DNA from: CAYOVG01 sp964407285
Lineage (GTDB): Bacteria > Desulfobacterota > Syntrophobacteria > Syntrophobacterales > Syntrophobacteraceae
Assembly: GCA_964407285.1 (NCBI GenBank)
Contig: CAYOVG010000004.1
Coordinates: forward strand, 1-60,084
Length of the DNA stretch: 60,084 nt
Direction of reading: 5' to 3'
Shown in pieces: positions 8,023 to 16,176 of this stretch; the stretch's first letter is position 1; every line of letters starts with the position of its first letter. A program made the translations under genes and the position numbers. Below the pieces are notes generated by a model. That model worked only from the letters and a program-made list of their open reading frames with translations, was not told the origin of the DNA and did not search any database.

Positions 8023-9198
8023 TTATCTCCTCACGACCAGGGACACCGATTCGCCGCCTCCCAGGCAAAGAGACGCCACGCCCGTTCTGCTGCCCCGACG
8101 CTCCATTTCGTAAAGGAGAGTCACCAGTACGCGGCATCCGCTGGCTCCGATGGGATGGCCCAGCGCCACGCTTCCGCCATTGACGTTCACCCTGGCCGGG
8201 TCCAGGCCCAGTTCCCTGATGACGGCGACCGTGGAACCGCTGAAGGCTTCGTTGATTTCAAACAGGTCCACGTCTTTGATGTCCAGGCCTTCCTTCCTCA
8301 ACACCTTGGGAATTCCGAGAATGGGCGCTACGAGCAGATACTTGAGGTCCATGCCGGTGGCGTCCTGGGCGCCGACCGTAGCCATTATCCTGCATCCCAG
8401 CGCTTCGGCTTTCTCGCGCGACATGACCACGACCGCCGCCGCCCCGTCGCTTCTGATGGATGCATTGCCCACGGTCGTTACCCCGCCCGGCTTGAAAGCG
8501 GGCTTCATCGCCTGCAAAGCTTCGAAGGATGTATCCCTCGGGCATTCGTCCCGGCTGAACATCTCTTCGCCCCCCTTCACCGGAACCACCAGGGAGACGA
8601 TCTCGTCCGCGAACCTGCCCGTGGCGATGGCGGCCATGGCGCGGCGGTAGGATTCCGCCGCGTAGCGGTCCTGCTCTTCACGGCTCACTTCGTATTTTTC
8701 CGAACAGAGTTCGTTGGACATGCCCATGTGGAAATCGTTGACGATGTCCCAGAGGCCGTCATGAATCATGTGGTCGTAGATCGTGCCGTCTCCCATGCGG
8801 AAGCCGTTTCGAGCCCTGTCCAGGTAGTAGGGGGCCATGCTCATGTTTTCCATGCCGCCCGCGACCACGACTTCCGCATCGCCGTTTCTTATCGCCTGAG
8901 CGGCGAGCATCACCGCCTTGAGGCCCGAACCGCACACCTTGTTGATGGTGGTGCAGGTGGCGCTCTGCGGAATACCGGCCTGGATCGCGGCCTGCCGGGC
9001 CGGGTTCTGGCCGTAGCCGCAAGGCAAAACGATGCCCATGTTGACCTCATCCACATCTTCCCCGGAGATGCCGGCCCTCCGGACAGCCTCCTCGATGACG
9101 ATGGCCCCTAGCTTCGTCGCGCCGGTTCGGCCGAGAGATCCGTTGAAATTTCCTATCGGGGTTCTTACCGCACTTACAATTACTACTTCTTTCAACAT
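8023..9198 (-). CDS. Acetyl-CoA acetyltransferase (thiolase)
   Basis: The 391-residue length is normal for a type II thiolase. The nucleophilic Cys lies in INKVCGSGLKAVMLA, the catalytic His in NGGSVALGHPIGASG and the second Cys in SLCLGGGESVSL. The last motif departs from the common CIGGGMG/QG form, and NASIRSDGAAA replaces the usual NASGINDGAAA, so its substrate pocket may be somewhat different. It condenses or cleaves acetyl-CoA units and is cotranscribed with the hydroxyacyl-CoA dehydrogenase downstream. The A+T-rich stretch at 9270-9310 upstream probably holds its promoter. Confidence 0.93.
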   Translation of the reverse strand: MLKEVVIVSAVRTPIGNFNGSLGRTGATKLGAIVIEEAVRRAGISGEDVDEVNMGIVLPCGYGQNPARQAAIQAGIPQSATCTTINKVCGSGLKAVMLAAQAIRNGDAEVVVAGGMENMSMAPYYLDRARNGFRMGDGTIYDHMIHDGLWDIVNDFHMGMSNELCSEKYEVSREEQDRYAAESYRRAMAAIATGRFADEIVSLVVPVKGGEEMFSRDECPRDTSFEALQAMKPAFKPGGVTTVGNASIRSDGAAAVVVMSREKAEALGCRIMATVGAQDATGMDLKYLLVAPILGIPKVLRKEGLDIKDVDLFEINEAFSGSTVAVIRELGLDPARVNVNGGSVALGHPIGASGCRVLVTLLYEMERRGSRTGVASLCLGGGESVSLVVRR

Positions 9199-9542
9199 CG
9201 ACTCCTATGATCGAAACCCTCCCCGGACAATGGCGCCTTGTGCGGCGGAGGGTGAAGAATGCCGTATTGCCTCTATTATTTGAATATAAGATTTTCTCTA
9301 TAATATTATAAGAACGGCGAGGCTGTCGGTACACGGTTTTCGTAACAATTGATCCATGGGCAAGGGGCATGCCCGGAAATCAAGACGGGAGATTAAACGG
9401 TAGGGCGGGGTTTCGTCCCCGGCGCCCTCGCCCTACCGGGGCTCCATGCGAGTCCTTACTCAATGCGGATGCGCGGGAGCGTGGGGCCCGTAGCTTAACC
9501 TGAAGCTTGGAGCCTATGTGGACAGACTCCGCCCGATTCCGG
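9199..9542. other. Intergenic stretch: A+T-rich promoter area plus REP-like palindrome
   Basis: No gene is seen. Bases 9270-9310 are strikingly A+T-rich in a GC-rich genome and probably contain the thiolase promoter. A strong palindrome lies at 9398-9438 and is listed separately. Confidence 0.5.
9398..9438. repeat. REP-like palindrome (CGGTAGGGCG...CGCCCTACCG)
   Basis: Ten-base arms CGGTAGGGCG (9398-9407) and CGCCCTACCG (9429-9438) are perfect inverted repeats, with an inner GGGG/CCCC pair. The core GGCGGGGTTTCG is found again, inverted, near 45150-45170. This marks an interspersed palindromic family; the element could also end thiolase-side or PflX-side transcription. Confidence 0.6.
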
Positions 9543-10514
9543 TCAGCACGTTTCAACGCAAGATCCCCCGTCCCAGTCTTCCGGGTGTTCCTGCACGAAC
9601 CCGTTGACCAGTCCGATCTTGTCGAGGAGGTCGAGCGCCTGCCGGTATTCATCCGCCGTGACCTTACGGTTGAGAGGAGGTATGAACAGAGCGTCGTGAG
9701 CGGGAAAATACTGGTCCATGATGCTCACCCACACATCCGGTCCGATCTCCCGGACCAGAAATTGAAGACACGCCTCCGTCCCGGACAGGTTATCGGGAAG
9801 CACCAGGTGCCGCACGATCATCCCGCGCCATGCGAGGCCGTCGGCATCCATCCGGAGGGGCCCGACCTGCCGCCACATCTCCAGGAGGGCGAGGCGGTTG
9901 TGTTCGACATAATCCTCCCGCCGGGAACAGAAACGGGCTGCAAGGGGATCGTCGTACTTGATGTCGGGGAGGTAGATATCGACGATGCCGTCCAACAGCT
10001 TCAGGGTTTCGACCGTCTCGTACCCGCTGGTGTTGTAAACGATGGGAATCGTCAGTCCGAGAGGAACTGCGAGGAGCAACGCCCGCACGAAGGCGGGCGC
10101 CTGGTGTGTGGGGGTCACGAGGTTGATATTGTGCGCTCCCGCGTTCTGGAGCCTGAGCATTTCGCGGGCGAGGCACTCCGGCGTCAGAATGCGCCCGACG
10201 CCCAACTGGCTTATGGGATAGTTCTGGCAGAAGCGGCACTTGAGGGTACAGCCGGAGAAGAAGATGGTCCCCGATCCTCCTGTTCCCGATAGGGGAGGTT
10301 CCTCCCATACATGAACGCTTACCGCGGCCACTTTGGGGTTGAAGTCCACGCCGCAGGGGCCGGTTTGTCCGGCTCTTCGGTTCGTCCCGCACCGCCGGGG
10401 GCAGAGGGTGCAGGATTTGAGGTTTTCGTTCAGCTTACGGGCGCGCTCCGCAAGGATGCCGTTCTCGAAGAGAACTACGTAGCCGGGTTTTCGGGAGTCT
10501 TTGATATCGTTCAT
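9543..10514 (-). CDS. Radical SAM protein, PflX/PflA-like
   Basis: The 323-residue protein starts at MNDIKDSRKPGYV. An N-terminal Cys-rich segment (CTLCPRRCGTNRRAGQTGPCG) precedes the radical SAM cluster motif SGCTLKCRFCQNYPIS (CxxxCxxC) and a TIM-barrel-like core. This arrangement fits COG1313 (PflX), relatives of pyruvate formate-lyase activase and AmmeMemoRadiSam proteins. The family cleaves S-adenosylmethionine to a 5'-deoxyadenosyl radical. The target is unknown and no glycyl-radical enzyme is nearby. Family call is strong; biological role is open. Confidence 0.9.
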   Translation of the reverse strand: MNDIKDSRKPGYVVLFENGILAERARKLNENLKSCTLCPRRCGTNRRAGQTGPCGVDFNPKVAAVSVHVWEEPPLSGTGGSGTIFFSGCTLKCRFCQNYPISQLGVGRILTPECLAREMLRLQNAGAHNINLVTPTHQAPAFVRALLLAVPLGLTIPIVYNTSGYETVETLKLLDGIVDIYLPDIKYDDPLAARFCSRREDYVEHNRLALLEMWRQVGPLRMDADGLAWRGMIVRHLVLPDNLSGTEACLQFLVREIGPDVWVSIMDQYFPAHDALFIPPLNRKVTADEYRQALDLLDKIGLVNGFVQEHPEDWDGGSCVETC

Positions 10515-10598
10515 GCTATCTGAAATTCTATTCCATACCGTGAACGGGTGGAACGTGGATTTTCCTTCCGCGGATACTGCCGGCCGCGAACTGCCGCG

Positions 10599-10701
10599 TT
10601 TCAACGGCCCGGTCGCGGCCGGCAGCCCTAACCGCACAAGGAAGTTCGGTTTTCAATAGCCCGGTCGCGGCTGAAAGCCGTAACCGCAAAACATTCCACC
10701 A
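10599..10701. repeat. Imperfect 52-bp direct repeat, two copies
   Basis: Bases from 10601 and from 10653 share TCAA..GCCCGGTCGCGGC and TAACCGCA blocks in the same order. The short open frame covering them has no family features, so I read this as non-coding. Confidence 0.5.
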
Positions 10702-10828
10702 TCGAATTAATTGCGTAATCCGTCGTTCACAGTATAACGAAGCGGCATTAGCTTTTGCATTGATCGCCTTCACGCGGGAGTACCCATGAGCGAGGAAAAC
10801 ACCCTACAGCTTACGGGGACCCAAACCT

Positions 10829-11149
10829 GAATCCATTCCACGGCGCGACTTACATCCGTGGTCTACGCGGACCTGAACTCGCAACCCGCTTAACGCCCAC
10901 AGCTCACGGGGGTCCAAACCCGCAACCCGCAACCCGAATCCATTCCACGGCGCGACTTACATCCGTGGTCTACGAGGACCTGAACTCGCAACCCGCTTAA
11001 CGCCCACAGCTCACGGGGGTCCAAACGCGCAACCCGCAACCCGAATCCATTCCACGGCGCGACTTACATCCGTGGTCTACAAGGACCTGAACTCGCAACC
11101 CGCTTAACGCCCACAGCTCACGGGGGTCCAAACCCGCAACTCGCAACTC
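10829..11149. repeat. 107-bp tandem repeat, three copies
   Basis: Copies start at 10829, 10936 and 11043, each exactly 107 bases apart and nearly identical. The differences include CTACGCGG/CTACGAGG/CTACAAGG. Each unit holds an inverted pair CCACGG...CCGTGG and ends in GCAACCC heptads. It fills most of the 685-base gap between the PflX-like gene and the MoeA fusion; I see no gene in this gap. Confidence 0.9.
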
Positions 11150-11183
11150 GCAACCCGCAACCCGCAACCCGCAACCCGCAACC
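11136..11183. repeat. GCAACCC/GCAACTC heptad repeat
   Basis: About seven heptads in a row. On the minus strand they read (GGGTTGC)n with four GGG tracts spaced by four-base loops, a canonical G-quadruplex pattern. They abut the 3' end of the MoeA-fusion gene. Confidence 0.85.
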
Positions 11184-11199
11184 TCTTCCCCGCACCTCC

Positions 11200-13185
11200 C
11201 TACCCACCCCGCCTCCCGGCGGCCCTCCGCTCCGTCCATGCCTCTCCATTCCAGACCCCGACCACCGTCCCGGAAGCGCCGGCATCGTAGCCGCCCATGG
11301 CCTCCACGGTCTTCCGGAAGGAATCCGACGCGATGATTTCCATGAGGATCGAGATCTTCTCATCCTCCCACGATGTCTCCGGGATCACCAGGTCGTAGCG
11401 TTCCTCGCCGACGGGAATGAAGTCCAGATCCAGTGCGCGGGCCGAAGCGTAGATGGCCATTCCGGCATCCGCCCGACCGCTGAGGACGTTCACCGCCACG
11501 GCCATGTGAGTGAATTCCTCCTGGTCGTACCCTTGCACGCTGTCCGGTGAGACGCCGGCCTTTCCGAGGCAGTAGTCGAAGAGTATCCGGGTGCCCGCTC
11601 CCCCCTGGCGGTTGATGTAGCGCACGTCGGGGCGGAGGAGGTCTTCGACGCCCCGGATGTTTTTCGGATTTCCCTTCCGGACCAGGAACCCCTGCTGCCT
11701 CATGGCGAGTTGCACCAGCCGGACGGGGACCGTCTTGAGGTAGCGCTCGATGTAGGAGTAATTATAGTCTCCCGTTTCGGTTTCGAGCAGGTGGGAGCCC
11801 GCCAGGTGGGTCTGGCCGCGCCGGATGGCCAGGAGTCCCCCCAGGCTGCCCACATTGCTCGATGAGAGGTGGAGGCGGCTGTTCCGGCGTTTCAATTCGT
11901 TTGCCAGGACATCGATGGTGTTGTCGTGGCTTCCGATCATGATGAGGGTATGCTCGAGCTGTTCCTGGGGGCGGAGGAGGCGCACCCGGACCTTTTCACC
12001 CGCGTCGAAGCCTTCCTGTTCCTGGGGAATCTGGAGTATGCCGTCGGCCCTCGTAAGGGACGTGATGACTCCGGCCCCTCTCTGGAGCGGCATCGCGATC
12101 AGGCTCCCCTGGACCCTGCCGAGGATGACCCGCACGAATTCTTCCAGCCCCAGCCGGGAAGGGGTCTTGCGGCCCAATATGGCTTTGGCTTCCGGAAAAG
12201 CGGGGCAGGGGAGTCCCTGGAGGGCGAAGAGGAGAGGGCGAACGAACTGCTCGAAGGCGAGGATGGCGGAAACCGGATAGCCCGGGACCCCGACGACCGG
12301 CTTGTTCCGGATTATCCCGAGGACGACCGGTTTTCCGGGCATCATGGCGACTCCGTGGACGAGCACTTCCCCGAGTTCCTCGATGAGGGGGGCGGTGAAA
12401 TCTTCCGAACCCGCGGAAGATCCGGCATTTACCAGGATGACGTCCGCGGGCGAGTCCACGGCTTCCTGGAACATCGCTTTGAGGCTTTCGTAATCATCGT
12501 GGATGACGGGTTTGAGGTCCGGTTCGCCCCCGCATTCCAGGACCAGCCCGGAGAGGACCGCGCCATTGAATTCGACGATCTGCCCCGGGGCTGCCTGAGC
12601 GGCGTCCCCCGCCGAGATGAGTTCCGATCCCGTGGGCTGAATCCAGACCTTGGGGCGGGCGTAGACCTCGACCTTCTGAATCCCGGCGGCGAGAAGCGCC
12701 CCCAGGTCCGCGGGCCGGAGCATGTGCTGCTGAGGCAGCAGAAGTTCTCCGGCCACGATATCCTCACCCACCTTGCGGACGTGCTGCCAGGGGAAAGCCG
12801 CCGAACGGATCTCCACCCGGCTCTCCTCGAAAATCTGCGCGTGCTCGATCATGATGACGGCGTCGGCTTCCAGGGGCAGAGGGTCTCCCGTATCCACCGG
12901 AAAAGCCTGCTCTCCCAGGGTGAGGCGGATGGGACGGACGTCGCCCGCGCCGAACGTGTCGCGGGAGTAGACGGCGAAACCGTCCATGGCGGCCCCGTGA
13001 TAGTGGGGGACCGACCCGCGGGCCGTTATGGGTTGCGCCGTCGCCCTGTGCAACGCCGAGACGACATCCACGGTTTCCACGGGCGTGCGCCGCATGAATG
13101 CCGCCTCCGCCCAAACCGCCCTCGCTTCGTCGAGGGTTTTCATCTTAAGGTAGACTCGTCTTTTCAACTTTTCCGCGGTCTTCAT
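11200..13185 (-). CDS. MoeA-like molybdopterin protein fused to a periplasmic-binding-like domain
   Basis: The 661-residue protein has MoeA (molybdopterin molybdotransferase) features up to about residue 410. These include HYHGAAMDGFAV, VDTGDPLPLEADAVIMIEH, WIQPTGSELI, NAGSSAGSEDFT and VVGVPGYPVSAILAFEQFV. From about residue 425 a PBP-like (COG1910/substrate-binding) domain follows, with MIGSHDNTIDVLA, SSNVGSLGGLLAIRRGQTHLAG, YINRQGGAGTRILFDY and a long C-terminus. Such domains bind molybdate or tungstate-like ligands in related regulators. The start at 13185 has GGGAG upstream; a second ATG at 13143 directly follows the upstream gene's stop. The gene ends against the heptad repeat. Confidence 0.9.
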   Translation of the reverse strand: MKTAEKLKRRVYLKMKTLDEARAVWAEAAFMRRTPVETVDVVSALHRATAQPITARGSVPHYHGAAMDGFAVYSRDTFGAGDVRPIRLTLGEQAFPVDTGDPLPLEADAVIMIEHAQIFEESRVEIRSAAFPWQHVRKVGEDIVAGELLLPQQHMLRPADLGALLAAGIQKVEVYARPKVWIQPTGSELISAGDAAQAAPGQIVEFNGAVLSGLVLECGGEPDLKPVIHDDYESLKAMFQEAVDSPADVILVNAGSSAGSEDFTAPLIEELGEVLVHGVAMMPGKPVVLGIIRNKPVVGVPGYPVSAILAFEQFVRPLLFALQGLPCPAFPEAKAILGRKTPSRLGLEEFVRVILGRVQGSLIAMPLQRGAGVITSLTRADGILQIPQEQEGFDAGEKVRVRLLRPQEQLEHTLIMIGSHDNTIDVLANELKRRNSRLHLSSSNVGSLGGLLAIRRGQTHLAGSHLLETETGDYNYSYIERYLKTVPVRLVQLAMRQQGFLVRKGNPKNIRGVEDLLRPDVRYINRQGGAGTRILFDYCLGKAGVSPDSVQGYDQEEFTHMAVAVNVLSGRADAGMAIYASARALDLDFIPVGEERYDLVIPETSWEDEKISILMEIIASDSFRKTVEAMGGYDAGASGTVVGVWNGEAWTERRAAGRRGG

Positions 13186-13654
13186 ACGTGATTCTCCCCA
13201 CCGTGGTCCGCACCAGGTACAGCCACTCCCGCGGCTGCTTCACCTTCCACGCGGCTTTACGGATCTGGCCGTCAGCCCCCCGGTAGGCTACCTGGAAGCA
13301 CCCCCGGTATACTTTCCCGCCCTCTTGCTCGATATCGCAAATATCCAGGTGTTCGACATGATCGAGCGGAATGGTGAGATCGATCTTCCTTCTGCCCAAC
13401 CGGAAGTAGAGCATCCCCTCCGCGAGGAGCAATATGCCGCATCCTCGCCAGTGGGCGTCCCACGAACGGTTGAAGCCCATGAAGCAGGCATCGGGAGCTA
13501 CAGCGACGATACCCGCGCCGTTGAACTGCCTGCGTACTTCCTTGAGAGCCAAATGCCGGTCCGCTTTGCGGGTAATCAGGCGGACGAGGAGAAACAGGAT
13601 TATGCTCCCGATCACGCCGATCGCGGCCCATACCGCGATTTGAGGAACTTGCAC
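13145..13654 (-). CDS. Single-pass membrane protein of unknown function
   Basis: I do not recognise a family. The GTG start at 13654 has AGGAG seven bases upstream, giving 169 residues. One membrane helix (AVWAAIGVIGSIILFLLV) is followed by a basic stretch and a cytoplasmic beta-rich domain (ILLLAEGMLYFRLGRRKIDLTIPLDHVEHLDI), which looks like a PH-like or GRAM-like fold. Its 3' end overlaps the start of the MoeA fusion by 41 bases, and it lies 35 bases downstream of a nitrilase-family gene. The overlap suggests translational coupling with MoeA. Confidence 0.7.
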   Translation of the reverse strand: MQVPQIAVWAAIGVIGSIILFLLVRLITRKADRHLALKEVRRQFNGAGIVAVAPDACFMGFNRSWDAHWRGCGILLLAEGMLYFRLGRRKIDLTIPLDHVEHLDICDIEQEGGKVYRGCFQVAYRGADGQIRKAAWKVKQPREWLYLVRTTVGRITYEDRGKVEKTSLP

Positions 13655-13689
13655 TCGTGTTCTCCTGCTGCGTTGCTTACTTCTGATGC

Positions 13690-14502
13690 TTACGAACGTT
13701 GGATGCCGAAGCGGCTCCAGAACTCGCGCCGGAAGCGTCTCACCGTGGCGAGATTCACGGTGGCGATATGGACCTGCTCCAGTTCGTCCAGTTCGTTCTG
13801 AACCCAATCGTTGATATTATCGAGGCTGCGGAACCAGCGGCGGAAATCGTCCTTGTCGATCATCCTCGGCGGCTGAATAACGAAACTGCCTCCCCCGTGA
13901 TGGTGAATGCGTCTCTCATTCACCAATGCATTATAATCCGCCGTATTGACTCCTACAACGGGAAAGAAGTTGTCGAACGCGCGTACGAGAGCGCCCTGCT
14001 TCCAGTGTCCCCTGAGTATGGGGAACATTGCGATATTGATGATCAGTTCGGCGCCCTGGTCGGTCAGTTGCTTCGCCGCTTCGGGCTGCCCCCAGAAGTC
14101 GAGGCATACCGGTATTCCTATCTTGCCGAAATCCGTGGCGAACGCTCTGTAGACCCCGTCTCCGGAAGATATCCCCAATTGGTCCCTTTCCATAACGGCC
14201 GTGTTCTTCTTGCGCTGTCTTCCCAGGAGCCGGCCCGAGCGGTCGAACAGGGTGGCGGTGTTGTAGAGCCTGTTTCCTTCAGCTTCCACCAGTCCGGCGA
14301 CGATGTAAGTCTTGAACTGCCGCGCGGCGTCGGCGAGGGCTTCCTCGCCCCCGTAGGGGAAGTACTCCGGGAAACACACGATATCCAGTTGTTCTCCGCG
14401 GCATTTATCCAGCAGAGACAGCGCATGTCCGAGGTTTCGTGGATCGTCGAATGTGGGATACGGCTTCGGTTGAACCATGGCTATCCGAACGGCGTCTTTC
14501 AT
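13690..14502 (-). CDS. Carbon-nitrogen hydrolase (nitrilase superfamily)
   Basis: The 270-residue protein has the Glu-Lys-Cys layout of the superfamily: Glu in CFPEYFPYG, Lys in the RQRKKN segment and the nucleophile in GIPVCLDFWGQPEAAK. The usual region around Lys (YRKxHL) is diverged. These enzymes hydrolyse nitriles, amides or N-acyl groups. Close homologues of known substrate cannot be named. It precedes the membrane-protein and MoeA genes on the same strand and could be cotranscribed with them. Confidence 0.85.
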   Translation of the reverse strand: MKDAVRIAMVQPKPYPTFDDPRNLGHALSLLDKCRGEQLDIVCFPEYFPYGGEEALADAARQFKTYIVAGLVEAEGNRLYNTATLFDRSGRLLGRQRKKNTAVMERDQLGISSGDGVYRAFATDFGKIGIPVCLDFWGQPEAAKQLTDQGAELIINIAMFPILRGHWKQGALVRAFDNFFPVVGVNTADYNALVNERRIHHHGGGSFVIQPPRMIDKDDFRRWFRSLDNINDWVQNELDELEQVHIATVNLATVRRFRREFWSRFGIQRS

Positions 14503-14524
14503 ATCTGACCTCTGTTAAAGCTCC

Positions 14525-14635
14525 GGTTGCGGGTTACGGGTTACGGGTTTCCGGTTGCGAGCTGCCGGTTGCGGGTCCCGGGACCAATACCGGTGAGCGA
14601 ATCGCAGCGTGCTCTTCGTATTGCGGGTTGCGGGC
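14525..14635. repeat. GGGTTGC/GGGTTAC heptad-type repeat cluster
   Basis: The gap between the nitrilase-like gene and the EEP gene contains GCGGGTTACGGGTTACGGG, then more copies of GGTTGCGGG and TTGCGGGTTGCGGGC. They are degenerate members of the heptad family, in the opposite orientation to those at 11136 and 22417. Confidence 0.7.
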
Positions 14636-14642
14636 TATGCAT

Positions 14643-15452
14643 CTACGCGTCTCGGTCGCCCGTTCGGCAGTTCTCCACCTGTTGAAACTCGCATTCTACC
14701 ATATACGGAAAATGGTCGGAAGGGTAGCGGCCTTCGCAGTGGTCGCGGATGATCCACGCATCGCGGACTCTGAAGTGGGAACTCAGGAGAATCCAGTCGA
14801 TACGCGTGCTGTTGGGTTTGCCGATGAAGCCGTGATGGGTCATGCTCGCTTCGCCCTCGATGCGTCCGAGCGCCAGCCAGGAGTCGTGGAGACCGCAATC
14901 GGAGGAGGTGAGAATGCGGTGGGCGGGGGAGCCCGGCGCGTCGTTGAAGTCGCCCATGAGAATCACCGGGTCCGAACGTTCGCGTATCCAGCGCGAGATG
15001 ATCCCGGCCTGTTGCCTGCGGGCTTCCACGCCTATATTGTCGAGGTGCGTAACGGCGACCCAGAAGGGAATACCGGTCTGCACGCAACGGCAGAGGGCGT
15101 AGCTCATGAGACGCGGAAACGCGCTGTCCCAGTTCTTGCTCCTGTGGACCTCCGGGGCGGTGGAGAGCCAGAATTCGCCGCCGGAGACGAAAGTCAAAAC
15201 GTCGCGCCTGTAGAAGATCGTCGGGTACTGGCATGTCTCGTCGTCGGGCGCCCGGTTGGACGGGGCGTGAACCCGGTACTCGGGCAACTGGTCCAGAATG
15301 AACTGCAACTGTCGAGGGATGCCCTCCTGGGTTCCGAGGATGGACGGCCTGTACTTCCTGATGAGATCGATAACCATGTCCCGGCGATGTTCCCATCCGT
15401 TCTCTTTGTCGTAATCGTTTTCAAAACGCAGGTTGAAGGTCATCAATTGCAT
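14643..15452 (-). CDS. Endonuclease/exonuclease/phosphatase family protein
   Basis: This 269-residue protein carries the EEP motifs in order: MTFNLRFEND (metal-site Asn), LGTQEG (catalytic Glu), VAVTHLDN, ILMGDFNDAPGS (general base Asp and Asn), RIDWIL and PSDHFPYMVE (catalytic His). The family hydrolyses phosphodiesters, phospholipid head groups or phosphoproteins using Mg. There is no signal peptide, so it is cytoplasmic. AAGGAG lies 12 bases upstream of the chosen ATG. Substrate unknown. Confidence 0.88.
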   Translation of the reverse strand: MQLMTFNLRFENDYDKENGWEHRRDMVIDLIRKYRPSILGTQEGIPRQLQFILDQLPEYRVHAPSNRAPDDETCQYPTIFYRRDVLTFVSGGEFWLSTAPEVHRSKNWDSAFPRLMSYALCRCVQTGIPFWVAVTHLDNIGVEARRQQAGIISRWIRERSDPVILMGDFNDAPGSPAHRILTSSDCGLHDSWLALGRIEGEASMTHHGFIGKPNSTRIDWILLSSHFRVRDAWIIRDHCEGRYPSDHFPYMVECEFQQVENCRTGDRDA

Positions 15453-15899
15453 TTGTCTTATCGGCTCCTTGTGTCGTTCGTTGCGGACTGCGGGACTTGC
15501 GGCCGGTTCGTCTCCACCGCGCCGCTTCGCCCCCGTCGGCGCCGGCAAGGACGGACGTACCGGTCTCCGATGCGTCCCGCGCGCAAGAACCCCTATGTTA
15601 ACCTGAATTGCTTTCAGATTTAAGTGAAACCGCTCTTACTCTTATAAAATAACGATGCCCGGATGTTTCATGCAACAGGGAAATAGACGGATCATGGGAA
15701 ACGCGGGGTCGGCTCATGCGGTTCGTCGCCCGAATCCGGGGGCAGAAGCAACGCCGTTGAGGGTGTTTGCGCGGTTTATCGTTGCAGCTTGCTGCCTGGA
15801 TGCGCAAGCACATGAGTAAGAATGGCTTACTTTCGGGGGCCAACGAGTCGAACGATTCCGGCAATTCAATACGACCGTTGCATCAATCCGATACGACCG
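15453..15899. other. Intergenic stretch without a supported gene
   Basis: The only open frames here lack ribosome binding sites and family features. An A+T-rich area near 15610-15660 may include the promoter of the EEP gene. No repeat of note. Confidence 0.45.
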
Positions 15900-16127
15900 T
15901 CACCCGGCAGCCCGTTTTCGTACTCCATTTTTCGTACGCCGTTGGGGTTCACCGGTTGATGCCGGCCCGTAACGGGTCCATTGTCCTTCGGACCCGCGCA
16001 ACGAGTTGCCCGGGCCCCCCGGTCCTTTTAGAGTGAGTTCCTCTGAAGCAACGCAGTAGGAACTCAGAACGAGAGTCACCCATACGGTGACCAGTAGAGG
16101 TCCCGTAATGATCCTGACAACCTTCAT
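15900..16127 (-). CDS. Small secreted protein candidate
   Basis: A 75-codon frame begins MKVVRIITGPLLVTVWVTL and then has an SSYCVASEE cleavage-like site, so residues 1-27 look like a signal peptide. GGGGGAAG lies three bases upstream of the ATG. The mature part is short, Gly/Arg/Pro-rich and unrecognised. It is separated by 50 bases from the glycosyltransferase gene, which lies downstream in chromosomal orientation but upstream in transcription. It may also be a chance frame; the signal peptide and Shine-Dalgarno site are the reasons for listing it. Confidence 0.45.
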   Translation of the reverse strand: MKVVRIITGPLLVTVWVTLVLSSYCVASEELTLKGPGGPGNSLRGSEGQWTRYGPASTGEPQRRTKNGVRKRAAG

Positions 16128-16176
16128 AAGCTTCCCCCCGCCTTGCCTTACCTGCTGCTGACTCGGGGAACTCGAA

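Noticed and set aside
10829..11183. CRISPR-like array
   Set aside because: The repeat units are 107 bases and adjoining, or 7 bases, with no unique spacers between them and no cas genes.
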